64,000 nt of DNA from NCBI GenBank assembly GCA_900104855.1, contig FNSS01000001.1:7573001-7637000 (forward strand). The letters are read 5' to 3'. Origin of the DNA: Rhizobiales bacterium GAS188. GTDB taxonomy: Bacteria; Pseudomonadota; Alphaproteobacteria; Rhizobiales; Beijerinckiaceae. Numbering within the stretch: the stretch's first letter is position 1; every line of letters starts with the position of its first letter. Positions 44,001 through 53,100 of this stretch are shown piece after piece. The position numbers and the translations under genes are program-made. The notes beneath the pieces were generated by a model. It worked only from the letters and a program-made list of their open reading frames with translations. It was not told the DNA's origin and did no database searches.

Positions 44001-44366
44001 GGCTAGCCCAAGGTTGAGGTCATCCTAGCCATTCGTGAGCAGAACTGAACCAGCAGCATAATATCGGCGGCGCGGCAAAGCGTGCGACGTTGCTCTGGCT
44101 CCAAGCGGGCCGACCCGAGAGGCAAGGCACAACTGGTAGCTATTGAGCTGAACTTCGAGTGAATGGGACGCGCGTTACCGCGCCGGCAGCGAACCCGCTT
44201 GATCCATCGCAAATGATCACGAGCGCCAAGAATCTGCCGACCTCGAAGCCCGTAGACCACACCGTCGTGTTCGAGTGAGCACGCCCACGTCGGTGAGATC
44301 CTCCTGAACCGACATGACGCGTGTGGCGTCGTTGTTTTCCTAGAGCGACCAATGAGAGGTGAGGTC
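44001..44366. other. Gap without a recognised gene
   Basis: About 366 bp. A minus-strand frame runs through most of it but has no family motif. It may be a remnant of the repressor that used the palindromes to its left. Confidence 0.4.
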
Positions 44367-45152
44367 ATGAAGATTATAGTTATCGGCGGAACCGGCTTGA
44401 TCGGCTCCAAGGTCGTCGCGAAGCTGAAGCAGAAGGGTCACGAGGTCATTGCGGCTGCGCCGAACACGGGCGTCAATACGATTACCGGCGAGGGGGTCAA
44501 AGAGGCCCTGGCCGGCGCGCAGGTGGTGATCGACCTCGCTAATTCGCCCTCATTCGAAGACAAGGCCGTGCTGGACTTCTTCGAGACTTCCGAGGGTCAC
44601 CTTCTCCCGGCAGAGACCTCAGCAGGCGTTCGGCATCATGTCGTTCTGTCCATCGTCGCAATCGACCGCACCGACAATGGCTATTTCCGCGCCAAGGTGG
44701 CGCAGGAGAAACTGATCGAGGCCTCCGGCGTCCCCTACACCATCATCCGCTCGACCCAATTCATGGAATTCTTGGGCGGTATCGCCGATTCGAGCGCGGA
44801 CGGAAACAAAGTCAGGCTTCCGCCCGTCCTGTTCCAGCCCATCGCGGCGGAGGATGTGGCCGCCTATGTCGCCGACGTTGCGCTCCAAGCGCCGCGAAAT
44901 GGCGTCGTCGAGATCGCCGGCCCGGAACGAGCGCCGTTCAACGAAATCATCGCCCGCTATCTGAAGGCGGTGGGCGACCCACGTGAGGTCGTGGGCGACC
45001 GGGACGCCCGATACTGGGGCGGCCAAGTCGAGGAGCGCTCGCTCGTGCCGTTAGGGGAAGCGCGCCTCGGCCGCATCGGTCTCGACGAGTGGATCCGCGC
45101 CCACAGGAAGGAGCCTGCCCCCGCATCCGCCAATCGAAGGAGCGCTTCATGA
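44367..45152 (+). CDS. NAD(P)-binding atypical SDR
   Basis: A 261-residue Rossmann protein starting at MKIIVIGGTGLIGSKVVAKL (ATG 44367, RBS GAGGT). The stretch HVVLSIVAIDRTDNGYFRAK, KLIEASGVPYTIIRSTQFME and EIAGPERAPFNEI are typical of the NmrA-like/divinyl-reductase-like group. Its stop overlaps the ATG of the cupin gene (ATGA), so the two are translated together. Substrate unknown. Confidence 0.88.
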   Translation: MKIIVIGGTGLIGSKVVAKLKQKGHEVIAAAPNTGVNTITGEGVKEALAGAQVVIDLANSPSFEDKAVLDFFETSEGHLLPAETSAGVRHHVVLSIVAIDRTDNGYFRAKVAQEKLIEASGVPYTIIRSTQFMEFLGGIADSSADGNKVRLPPVLFQPIAAEDVAAYVADVALQAPRNGVVEIAGPERAPFNEIIARYLKAVGDPREVVGDRDARYWGGQVEERSLVPLGEARLGRIGLDEWIRAHRKEPAPASANRRSAS

Positions 45153-45547
45153 AACGCACCCTGTGTTCGCTGCTTGTTGCCGCCCTACCCTTCGGTGGCA
45201 CCCTCGCGCAGACCGCACCGCAGCCGGTTGTGGTCCCTGTCATCCAGAAGGATCTCGCTGACATGCCCGGAAAGGAGATGCTGATGCTCGCCGTCGAGTA
45301 TCCGCCCGGAGCTGTGGAGCACATCCATCGGCACGATGCTTACGCCTTCGTCTACGTGCTGGAAGGGACGATCGTCGAGCAGGTCAGGGGCGGCAAGGAG
45401 GTGACCCTGACGCCAGGACAGACTTTCTACGAAGGCCCTGACGATGTGCACACGGTCGGGCGCAACGCGAGCACAACGAAGCCAGCAAAGTTCGTCGTGG
45501 TCATGGTCAAGAAGAAGGGCGTCGACGCAGTGTTGCCCGCCGAGTGA
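45149..45547 (+). CDS. Exported single-domain cupin
   Basis: A 132-residue cupin with a signal peptide (MKRTLCSLLVAALPFGGTLAQ). Motif 1 is EHIHRHDAYAFVYVLEG, motif 2 is GQTFYEGPDDVHTVGRNAS, giving the usual three His and one other ligand. It is translationally coupled to the NAD(P)-binding gene. The arrangement, with one cytoplasmic and one periplasmic product, is common in these catabolic units but the reaction is not known. Confidence 0.88.
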   Translation: MKRTLCSLLVAALPFGGTLAQTAPQPVVVPVIQKDLADMPGKEMLMLAVEYPPGAVEHIHRHDAYAFVYVLEGTIVEQVRGGKEVTLTPGQTFYEGPDDVHTVGRNASTTKPAKFVVVMVKKKGVDAVLPAE

Positions 45548-45914
45548 CCTTGATACCTGGCGCGGGCTTTCGCCTCCTCCGCCGGCCGAAGTAAGTCTCT
45601 ACGGACTCTGGCTCGCGCGGCGTCGGCTCGTAAGCATTCGCAGGCAATTTGATTTTCATGGGTTTGATTGTTCTTAAGCCGAAAGCGGCTGAACGCAATT
45701 CTCGCCGAGCGACAGCTTGAGGAACGAAAGGAACGTGAAGCGCTACGGCGGCTAATCGAGGCTGGACCACCCGCCGGCAGCGGGCACGCCTTTGGGCTCG
45801 CTGGCGATGGATCGCCGTTGCCGAGGAAGGAAAGGCCAGCCTGTGGCTTCGCGCTCTCAATGTCCGCGCTTGGTCATGATCGGATGAAGCGCGGCGGGAT
45901 CTGCGAGGGCCGCG
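45548..45914. other. Convergent gap, no gene supported
   Basis: About 367 bp. A plus-strand frame from 45668 has a charged helix (RKRLNAILAERQLEERKERE), but it runs into the neighbouring gene in the wrong frame and lacks a good ribosome-binding site. I do not call it. Confidence 0.4.
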
Positions 45915-47285
45915 TCACGCCGGTATCGGGACCTTCGGACGCGCCGCGTCGAGCGCATCGCCCGTGTCGGACTGCCGCTGAGAGAAGCCGACATATTTGG
46001 CCGCAAAGGAATCCTGCAGCGGATAGGCGGAATCGGCTTGGAGCAGCTTTCGATAATGGTCGAGGCTGGCGGCGACGAGCTTGCCGGCATTGGAGCTTCC
46101 CAGGACGCCAGCATAGTCACTGACGAATTGCTGAAGCTGAGCATGGGGCTCGGCCTTTCCAAGCGGGTCGCCGAGATTCATCAATATCAGATAGATCAGC
46201 TGATTGATGAAAATCTCCTTCGGATATTCGTCGGAGGGAGCGTCCGTCTTCATGATATTATAGGCCAGACGCTCGCTCTCGGTGTCGCCGGACGCCAACG
46301 CGATCAGGAGGTGAAACAGGAAGAAATATTGATCGCCCGTCAACGCCGACGTATCGGCCAGCAACGTCTTCGTCGCCTTGACCAGGAGGGTCCAGGCAGC
46401 GGCGGTCGCGGTCTGCACGTTGGGAAAATCAGTCCACTTCGCGAGCACTCCCTCCGCGGAGCCCACGGCGTCGAAGCCGTCCGTATAGGCCAAGTCCGGA
46501 ATCGGATATCCCTGCCTCGGATCCGGCACGACAGTACCGGATGCGCGATGGATCACCTCGGGCGGCGGATTCGCGCCCCAGGCCTGCAGAACGTCGTCCG
46601 TCGCCTTCTTTAAGATCGGCGATGTCGGTCGGCGCACTGCGCTCTTGGCATGGTCGTACACCACCTGCTTGTCGTCGTCGCTCCAGCCCTCCTCCTGCCA
46701 CTCTTGTGCCCATCCCTGCTGAACATCATTCGTGTTTCCGTTATTCCATGTCGTGATGGGGCTGTCGGACGGGCTCACGGCAAACTGGTAAGGCCAGGGA
46801 AGATAGCGTGCGCTGGTCATGCCTGCCCATGGGCCCAGCCAATACCCGAATGGCGTTTGGTAGCCGTCCGCAAACAGGCTCCACATATCCTTCCAAGTAC
46901 CGGAGTGTACATGGAAATAACTGAAAACGGCCGACGTCGACCAAACTCCGTTAAATCTTCCTCCTTGTTCAAAATTGTCACCAATCTTGCAGCCAACACT
47001 ATAGGCGTAGACGACATACAGATGCTTGAAGGACAGCTGCACCGCCGGGACCGCTGCACTTGGAACGTCCACCAGCAACGTGAAATACTTATCGATGAAG
47101 GCCTGGAAAGTCGTATTTCCAATGTCTGAATACGCCGCGTCCAGCGAGGAGACCCAGCCGCAATAGCCGCGCCACTGCCCCGGATCGAACGGCTCGGCGC
47201 CGGCGCCGAGCTGCGAGCAGAAGGTGAGGTAGAAGCGAAGGGCGGGGAGCTCGCTGTCGCTCAGAGTGTCGAGAGTGCCGGCCAT
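45915..47285 (-). CDS. Unrecognised 456-residue protein, last gene of the giant-protein operon
   Basis: From Met 47285 (MAGTLDTLSDSELPALRFYL) the product is 456 residues, rich in Trp, Tyr and Phe and without a signal peptide or membrane helix. The N-terminal half has WRGYCGWVSSLDAAYSD and FKHLYVVYAYSVGCKIGDNF. The C-terminal half is helical (AAAWTLLVKATKTLLAD, FFLFHLLIALASGDTE). I recognise no family. It is 19 bp after the pentapeptide-repeat gene on the same strand, so it is very probably co-expressed with it and with the 1380-residue protein. It may be the catalytic or adaptor member of the set; this is a guess. Confidence 0.75.
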   Translation of the reverse strand: MAGTLDTLSDSELPALRFYLTFCSQLGAGAEPFDPGQWRGYCGWVSSLDAAYSDIGNTTFQAFIDKYFTLLVDVPSAAVPAVQLSFKHLYVVYAYSVGCKIGDNFEQGGRFNGVWSTSAVFSYFHVHSGTWKDMWSLFADGYQTPFGYWLGPWAGMTSARYLPWPYQFAVSPSDSPITTWNNGNTNDVQQGWAQEWQEEGWSDDDKQVVYDHAKSAVRRPTSPILKKATDDVLQAWGANPPPEVIHRASGTVVPDPRQGYPIPDLAYTDGFDAVGSAEGVLAKWTDFPNVQTATAAAWTLLVKATKTLLADTSALTGDQYFFLFHLLIALASGDTESERLAYNIMKTDAPSDEYPKEIFINQLIYLILMNLGDPLGKAEPHAQLQQFVSDYAGVLGSSNAGKLVAASLDHYRKLLQADSAYPLQDSFAAKYVGFSQRQSDTGDALDAARPKVPIPA

Positions 47286-47304
47286 TTGAAAAGCCTTTCG
47301 TTCA

Positions 47305-50088
47305 TCAGCTGGGTGGCGGGGCGTTGCAGGAGGCGACGCGGCTGGGCACGCAGGGTGGGGGCTGGGGCGGGGTGCGCGCGCGAAGCGCGTCGTCCCAGGG
47401 GACGTGGTCCTTGTTGTCGGAATACGCGGCACCATTGGGGCACCTGGTGTCGGGAGCGAGATAAGGCGCATCGCCGCGCAGTGTGGTCGCTTTCACCTCG
47501 ATGACCACCATCGCCTGCTGATTGAGCCCTTGGGCGGCGTGCATCTCGATGCCGTAGACGGACAGCCCGGAATCGGCATCCTGTTTCACCAGGAACTGCA
47601 CGTAGCCGGTCGCCACATCGTCGGGATTTCCGCTCCCGTTATCGAGGATCCAGTTCGGCGGGTCCTGGTCGTCCGCCTCGTGAGACACCGTCGCCTGCGG
47701 CGACAGGGTGATCTGGATCTCGTTGGCGAACACGCTCGTGAGCAGGGGGAGGCTCGGCCCTGCCTCGAGCGCCTTCTCGAGCGGAATTGCCCACACGAAA
47801 TAGGTGCCCTGCGCCCCGTCGGGATCGTCGACCTTCCAGAGCAGACCATCCCGCTTCGAGGTGACCGTCGCTTTCGGCCCGAGCTGTACGCCGCCTTCGC
47901 TTGCGAAGCCCTGGCGCACGCGTGTGAGGTCCGACCTTCCGAGATCGGTGAGGTATTGAGCGTAGGTGTCCGGATCATCCGTCAGCTCGAACTGGTTTGC
48001 GACCGCAGCCTCGAGTTCCGCGGCGCATGCGTCGCGCTCCCCTTGCCGCACGTCGAACAGCCACACCCCGTCCGTAAGCGCGGTTGCGGCGATCGCGACC
48101 GCCGCGTTCGTCAGCTGCACCCCCGTCATCACGGCCTTGGTGAAATCGGCCCCCTGAAGCTGGGCATTGTCGAACCTTGCGCCGTTCAGCGTGGCGCCGG
48201 TGAAATTCGCATTCACCAGGAAAGCGTCAGTCAGGACGGCATCGACCAGGGAGGCATTCGACAGGTCGATGTTCTCGAGGTCGGTGCCGAGAATAGCACT
48301 CGCCAAGGTGATCTCGTCCATGATCGCGCCAGCGAGCTGCCTTGCCGTCCCATTCGGCCACAGCTCGGCATGTGAGGCATCGACGCCGTAGAGATTGGCG
48401 TCGGTGAGAACGGCGCCGGGCATGAAGGCGTAGCTCAACGAAGTTAGGGATGCTCCGGTCTCGGGTAATACCAGGAGGGATGATGATTTCTGATCGCTCC
48501 ATACATGCAGCAAGACCGTGTAGCTCTCACTGCATTTGACCTTCCATGAGGGATCGACTCCGTCGATCTCCGTCGGGGCGGAGATGCCGTGCTTGCCGAA
48601 CACCCGAGCCACCTTGTCGAGCTCTCGTTGGCGCAACCCTTCCAACAACGACGTGTAGTCGTCATCCGCATTGTTGACCCGGAATACCTCGCTGAGCGAT
48701 TCCAGATGAGCGCCGGTCAGGTCGGCCTTGGTGAGTGTCGCATAAGCAAAGGTCGCGCCGTTGAGGAGGACGCCGCCGGTGAAGGTGGCTGAGGTGAAGT
48801 CGCCGTTGGTTGCCGTCACCTTCAGCATCTGCGCGCCGTCGAAATGCGACACGAGGTCGAGGGTCGTGCCATCCTTCTGCGGCGTCGGGGCCGGGCCGAA
48901 ATCCGCGCCCGCGAGATAGGCGCCGTTGAGCTTGGCGTTCTTGAACGATGCGCCGTGCAGAACCGCGCGTCGCGGATCCCCGCGGACCTGCAGATAGCCG
49001 AACGATGCATCCGGGGTGAGAATGGCGCAGTCGAAGACCGCGCCGTCTCCGCGCGTGCCGTCGAGGATAGCCTGCTGCATTTTGGCGTCGGCGAAGCTCG
49101 TCGCGTCGAGGGTCGCGCCCGAGAGATCGCAGCTGGTCAGCGTGTAGCCATCGAAGTTCCTGCGCGTCAGCACGGCGTATTGTGCCAAGAGGCCGCTCAG
49201 ATCCACGCTCTTGTCGAGGCCTATCAGGACCGTGTCGGTGAGGTCCAGGAACGACCAGTCCGTCTGCAGCGTAGCGTAGTTGAGGGTCGCTCCCCTGAAC
49301 GAGGTCAGATGGTCGGGATCGCGGGACCAGTAGGGCGGCGTCGAGAAGGCGCAGGTCGTCAGGTCCGTCCGGTCGAAGATCGTGCCTTCCATCCCCGCAT
49401 TGAGGAAGCGGGTTCCCACGAGCGTCGTGGCGTCGGAAAAATCCGCACCCGTCAGCGTCGAGTCGTCGAACGTCGCCCCGGGGATTTGCGCGCGGCTGAA
49501 CGATGCGCCCGTCAAATCGGTGAGATCATCCGTCGACTGCCTGAACACGATGTGGTCCAGCACGCAATTGCTGAAATTGGTGCCGCGCAGCACGGCCGAA
49601 GCGAAATGCGCATTCTTGAGCGTTCGGCCGGAGAAATCGAAACGCGTGAGATTGCATTGCGTCACGTCGAGACGGCTCAGATCCTGCGGCAGGCCGACGA
49701 TCGTTGCGTCCGTCAGGTCGAGGAAGCGCCAGGTCATGCCCAGCGCACCGAACGGGACCGTCGCCCCGACGAATGAAATCGGCTTCGTGGGCGCCTGGTA
49801 CGGGGGCTTTGCCAGGAAGGCGTCGATGCTGGCGCCGATGTCAAGGATCGTCGCCGACAGATCGCATCCCGAGAAGTCGGTCCCCTCGCCGATCATCGCC
49901 CCCGTGAGATCGGCGCCGCGTAGACTGACCGCGCCGCGAAAGCTCGCACCGGTGAGGGTCGCCGCCTTCAGGACGGCGTTGGTGAGATCCTTGCCGGCGA
50001 AATCGCGGCCGCTGAGGTCGCAGCCCTCGCAATCATAAGGGGGCTGCCCGCTCAGCGTGCAATCAACCACTTCGTCCATCCATCGCAC
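47305..50088 (-). CDS. Pentapeptide-repeat protein with C-terminal W-D-Y modules
   Basis: A 927-residue protein without a signal peptide. Residues ~18-470 and ~555-665 are pentapeptide repeats (A/C-D/N-L/F-x-x; for example CDLSGRDFAGKDLTNAVL and GANFTGATLNGARFDNAQL-like runs), which fold as right-handed quadrilateral beta helices. Three copies of another module interrupt or follow them: residues ~488-540 (VFGKHGIS...SWKVK), ~720-770 (GFASEGGVQLGPKATV...LWKVDD) and ~780-845 (VFANEIQITLSPQATV...NWILD). The same module occurs in the 1380-residue neighbour. The tail is Pro/Cys-rich (PPQPPPCVP). It is 39 bp after the larger gene and 19 bp before the smaller. Function unknown. Confidence 0.88.
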   Translation of the reverse strand: MRWMDEVVDCTLSGQPPYDCEGCDLSGRDFAGKDLTNAVLKAATLTGASFRGAVSLRGADLTGAMIGEGTDFSGCDLSATILDIGASIDAFLAKPPYQAPTKPISFVGATVPFGALGMTWRFLDLTDATIVGLPQDLSRLDVTQCNLTRFDFSGRTLKNAHFASAVLRGTNFSNCVLDHIVFRQSTDDLTDLTGASFSRAQIPGATFDDSTLTGADFSDATTLVGTRFLNAGMEGTIFDRTDLTTCAFSTPPYWSRDPDHLTSFRGATLNYATLQTDWSFLDLTDTVLIGLDKSVDLSGLLAQYAVLTRRNFDGYTLTSCDLSGATLDATSFADAKMQQAILDGTRGDGAVFDCAILTPDASFGYLQVRGDPRRAVLHGASFKNAKLNGAYLAGADFGPAPTPQKDGTTLDLVSHFDGAQMLKVTATNGDFTSATFTGGVLLNGATFAYATLTKADLTGAHLESLSEVFRVNNADDDYTSLLEGLRQRELDKVARVFGKHGISAPTEIDGVDPSWKVKCSESYTVLLHVWSDQKSSSLLVLPETGASLTSLSYAFMPGAVLTDANLYGVDASHAELWPNGTARQLAGAIMDEITLASAILGTDLENIDLSNASLVDAVLTDAFLVNANFTGATLNGARFDNAQLQGADFTKAVMTGVQLTNAAVAIAATALTDGVWLFDVRQGERDACAAELEAAVANQFELTDDPDTYAQYLTDLGRSDLTRVRQGFASEGGVQLGPKATVTSKRDGLLWKVDDPDGAQGTYFVWAIPLEKALEAGPSLPLLTSVFANEIQITLSPQATVSHEADDQDPPNWILDNGSGNPDDVATGYVQFLVKQDADSGLSVYGIEMHAAQGLNQQAMVVIEVKATTLRGDAPYLAPDTRCPNGAAYSDNKDHVPWDDALRARTPPQPPPCVPSRVASCNAPPPS

Positions 50089-50127
50089 CGCTCCTTAGGC
50101 TCGCCGCGCATCGCTGGACGGGTGCGA

Positions 50128-53100
50128 TCATGTCGTTGGAATCCACTGGCTGACGGTCGGCTCCATCCGTCCGTTCGGCCCTGGCATTTGCTCGTAGTTG
50201 AGCGAGAAGACGGTCCGCCATTGATCCACGGTCATGCGGGCAGCGTTGATCTGGCCGTTGTGCTGGTTCGGATCGGGCGTGAGCGGAGAACCGTCCGGGT
50301 TGTAGATGTCGAGCCGGTAGTCCGACGGGCTCAAATCTCCCGAGACCGGCGGGAGGTAGGACAGCACATAGATGAAGCCCTTGGTTTCGATCGCGAGGTC
50401 GAGATAGACGACCGATTTCGAGACCGGCCCCTTGAGCGGCATCACCGAGACGAGCTTGCGCACCTGCAGCACCGAGGTCTTCTTGATGTCGAAGGTGAGC
50501 GTGTTGGTCTTGTCGCGTATGAGCCACTCCGCGGCGGGCGCCTTGACATCGATCGAAAGCGAGCTCCCGCGATAGACGTCGATCTCGTCGAGCCCTTCTC
50601 CGCCGTGGCGCAGATCATAGATCACGCCATTGTCGTCGGTGAGGAGCCAGAGCGAATCGGCGGTCCGCTCCACCTTGGCACCGTCGCCGAGCTCGAGGCC
50701 TCCCTTCTCGAAAGCGTCATGCAGCTCCGTGGTGATGGTGCCGCCGTCGAGCGCGCCCGTAAGGCTCGCCGGCAGGGTCATGAGCGGCGTGAGCAGGTTG
50801 CGGTCAGGCAAGGTCGGATTGACCGGGACATGCTGCTGCAACGTCTGGATCAGCGCCTTCGAGACCGCGCCGCGGTCGAGATCCGCCTGCAGCGCAACGT
50901 CCAGGGTGAAGCTCAGATCTCCAGCGAAGCATTGCACCGGATTGCCGAATGTGTCGAACGCCTGGACGCGGGCGCCGATCTTCTCCAGCACCAGGATGCG
51001 ACCGTCGGCGGCGACCGTCACGGCGATTGGGCCGCGCATGAGACCCTCACGCACGCCTTCTCCGGAGAAGGGCAGAGCCGGCGGCGCCGCCTTCTCGTCC
51101 ACCCCGTCATCCGGCAGCTTGACGATCGTCATCTGATGGTTGTCGAAGCTCACCGCGATCGCGTATCCGTCCGGATGGACGACCATCGCGTCTGGGTTGG
51201 CGGTCAGAAACGCCCCAAAGCTCTTCCTGGTGTCGTAATCGAAGGTCGGCCCGGTGCCATCGCGCAGGTCGATGCGGCGAAGATGGGACAGGCCGCCGGT
51301 GTCATAGGTGCGGGTATCGAGATAGAAATTATTGCCGCTGAATTCCGGTGCCGGCGCGTTGAAGACCTTGATCACATCGATCTGGCGTCGCAGATCGAAC
51401 AAGGCTTGGCCGCCTGCCGCGGATAGCCGCCAAGCGGCGCTCGCCGTGACCACCGTTGCCGTCACGCCATTCGGTAGCGGGCGACCATTGGCGACGAACG
51501 CCTTGGCGATGTCGTCGCTGACCGGCCCGGGCGTCGTGAAGGCATCGAGCTCGCTCATATACTCCAAGGCGGGCGTGAGCTCGAACAGCCCTGCTGGGCC
51601 GAACTGGTCAAAGGCGATGCAAGGCTGCCTCGCGAAGCCGCGTGTCGGCGACTTCATGCCGGCGGAGGGGTGGGCAAGCGAAGAGATGGTCTCGAAAAGG
51701 TGCATGCTGTTCGACACCGGCGTGGTGCCGTAATCGAGCGGGAGATTCTGTTTGGCCGCCTGGTAGCAATAGCCGACCTTGTAGGCGAGGTTGTTGATAG
51801 TGATGCCCAAAAGGTCCGAGACGTCTTGCTGCGCCAGATCGTCCTGCGTGCCGATCGGCCCCGGATGGGTCGCATTGCTGACCTCGATCTCGTAGTCGAT
51901 CACGGTGCCGTCATCGTCCACGATGGCGGCCTTGATCAGCGAATAATCGACGCCGGCAGCGGGATCGTGAACGGTCCACTCTCCCGACCTTTCCGTCGTG
52001 ACGGTCGCTGCGGCGGCGAGGCGGACGCTCTTGGTCCAGAACGCGTCGATCAGCGCCTGAGGCACCGGTCCATTGGAGAGCGAATCCGCCAATGCGCCCG
52101 GCAGGCCGAAGACGACGTTTGCCCACACATAATCTCGGCTCTGGCCGTCAAAGGTGAGCTTCTCTCTCTGATAATAGCTCGTCCCGGCGGTCAGCTTCAC
52201 GAGCTGCTCGATGATCGATCCCGTTTCCGAACGCGCATCACCGTCAGTCGGAACCGCGGTGATCCAGCCGCTGACCCATTGGCCGGCCATCCAGTTGTTG
52301 CTGGAATAGACCGCGGCGGTGATCTGGAACTGGTCGCCGGGCGCCGACGGCAGCTCGTCCTGCGTCGCTTTCGAGAAGGTGGCCGTGATGGGAGCGTCAT
52401 CCGCTCCGGGCATCGGGCCAGCCTTGCGCAGGGTCGTGCCGCCGCGGTACTGGACCGTGATCACCCAGTGATCGGCTACCTTCGGCCAGATCGGCGCCTG
52501 CGTGGACGTTCCATGGGTGGGATCGGGCTTCACCGTGACGTTCAGCGTCATCGAGCGCTTGACCTCGAGCGTGTAGGTCGACGGCGACTTGCAGACATCG
52601 ATGGTCGTCGTCTCCATGTCGAGCACAGAGGCCGAGCAGCCGAGGATGCGCAGCCCGATGCCGATGATCGGCGTCTCGTCGACCAGCTGCTGCATCGAAT
52701 CGTAGGCGCAGATCTTGAGGGCGAGCTCGTTGAGCGCGTACGAGAGGAGCACTCCCGCGGCCGTCTCCGCCACCTTGGCCAGCACGGCATTGGCATCCAT
52801 CGTCATCGTGCCGACGCTGGTGGCCAAGATCCCGACACTGACCAGGGCCTTCTGGTTGCGCTCATTGGCGAAGAAGTCGATCCACCATTTCTTGCCTCCG
52901 AATCCGACGGTCAGGGCAAGGAGCAGCGCAGGCATGGCGTAGCTGATGAAGGAGGTGCAGAGGATCCCCTTCGTGTCGACGTCGCTATCCTCGTAGCCGT
53001 GACCGAGACCGCCGAGCAGCACATGGACGCTCGTCGCCGTGTCGGGCACGTCGATGGAAAGCGTGGTGGAATCAGTCGGCAGCCACGCCCCGAACATGCA

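Noticed and set aside
45668-46123. Plus-strand 151-residue frame overlapping the 456-residue gene
   Set aside because: Its second half is antisense to a well-supported gene, and its first half has no family match or ribosome-binding site.
47305-50088. Quinolone-resistance (Qnr/MfpA-type) role for the pentapeptide-repeat protein
   Set aside because: Qnr proteins are ~200-220 residues of repeats only; this one is 927 residues with other modules and lies in a dedicated operon.
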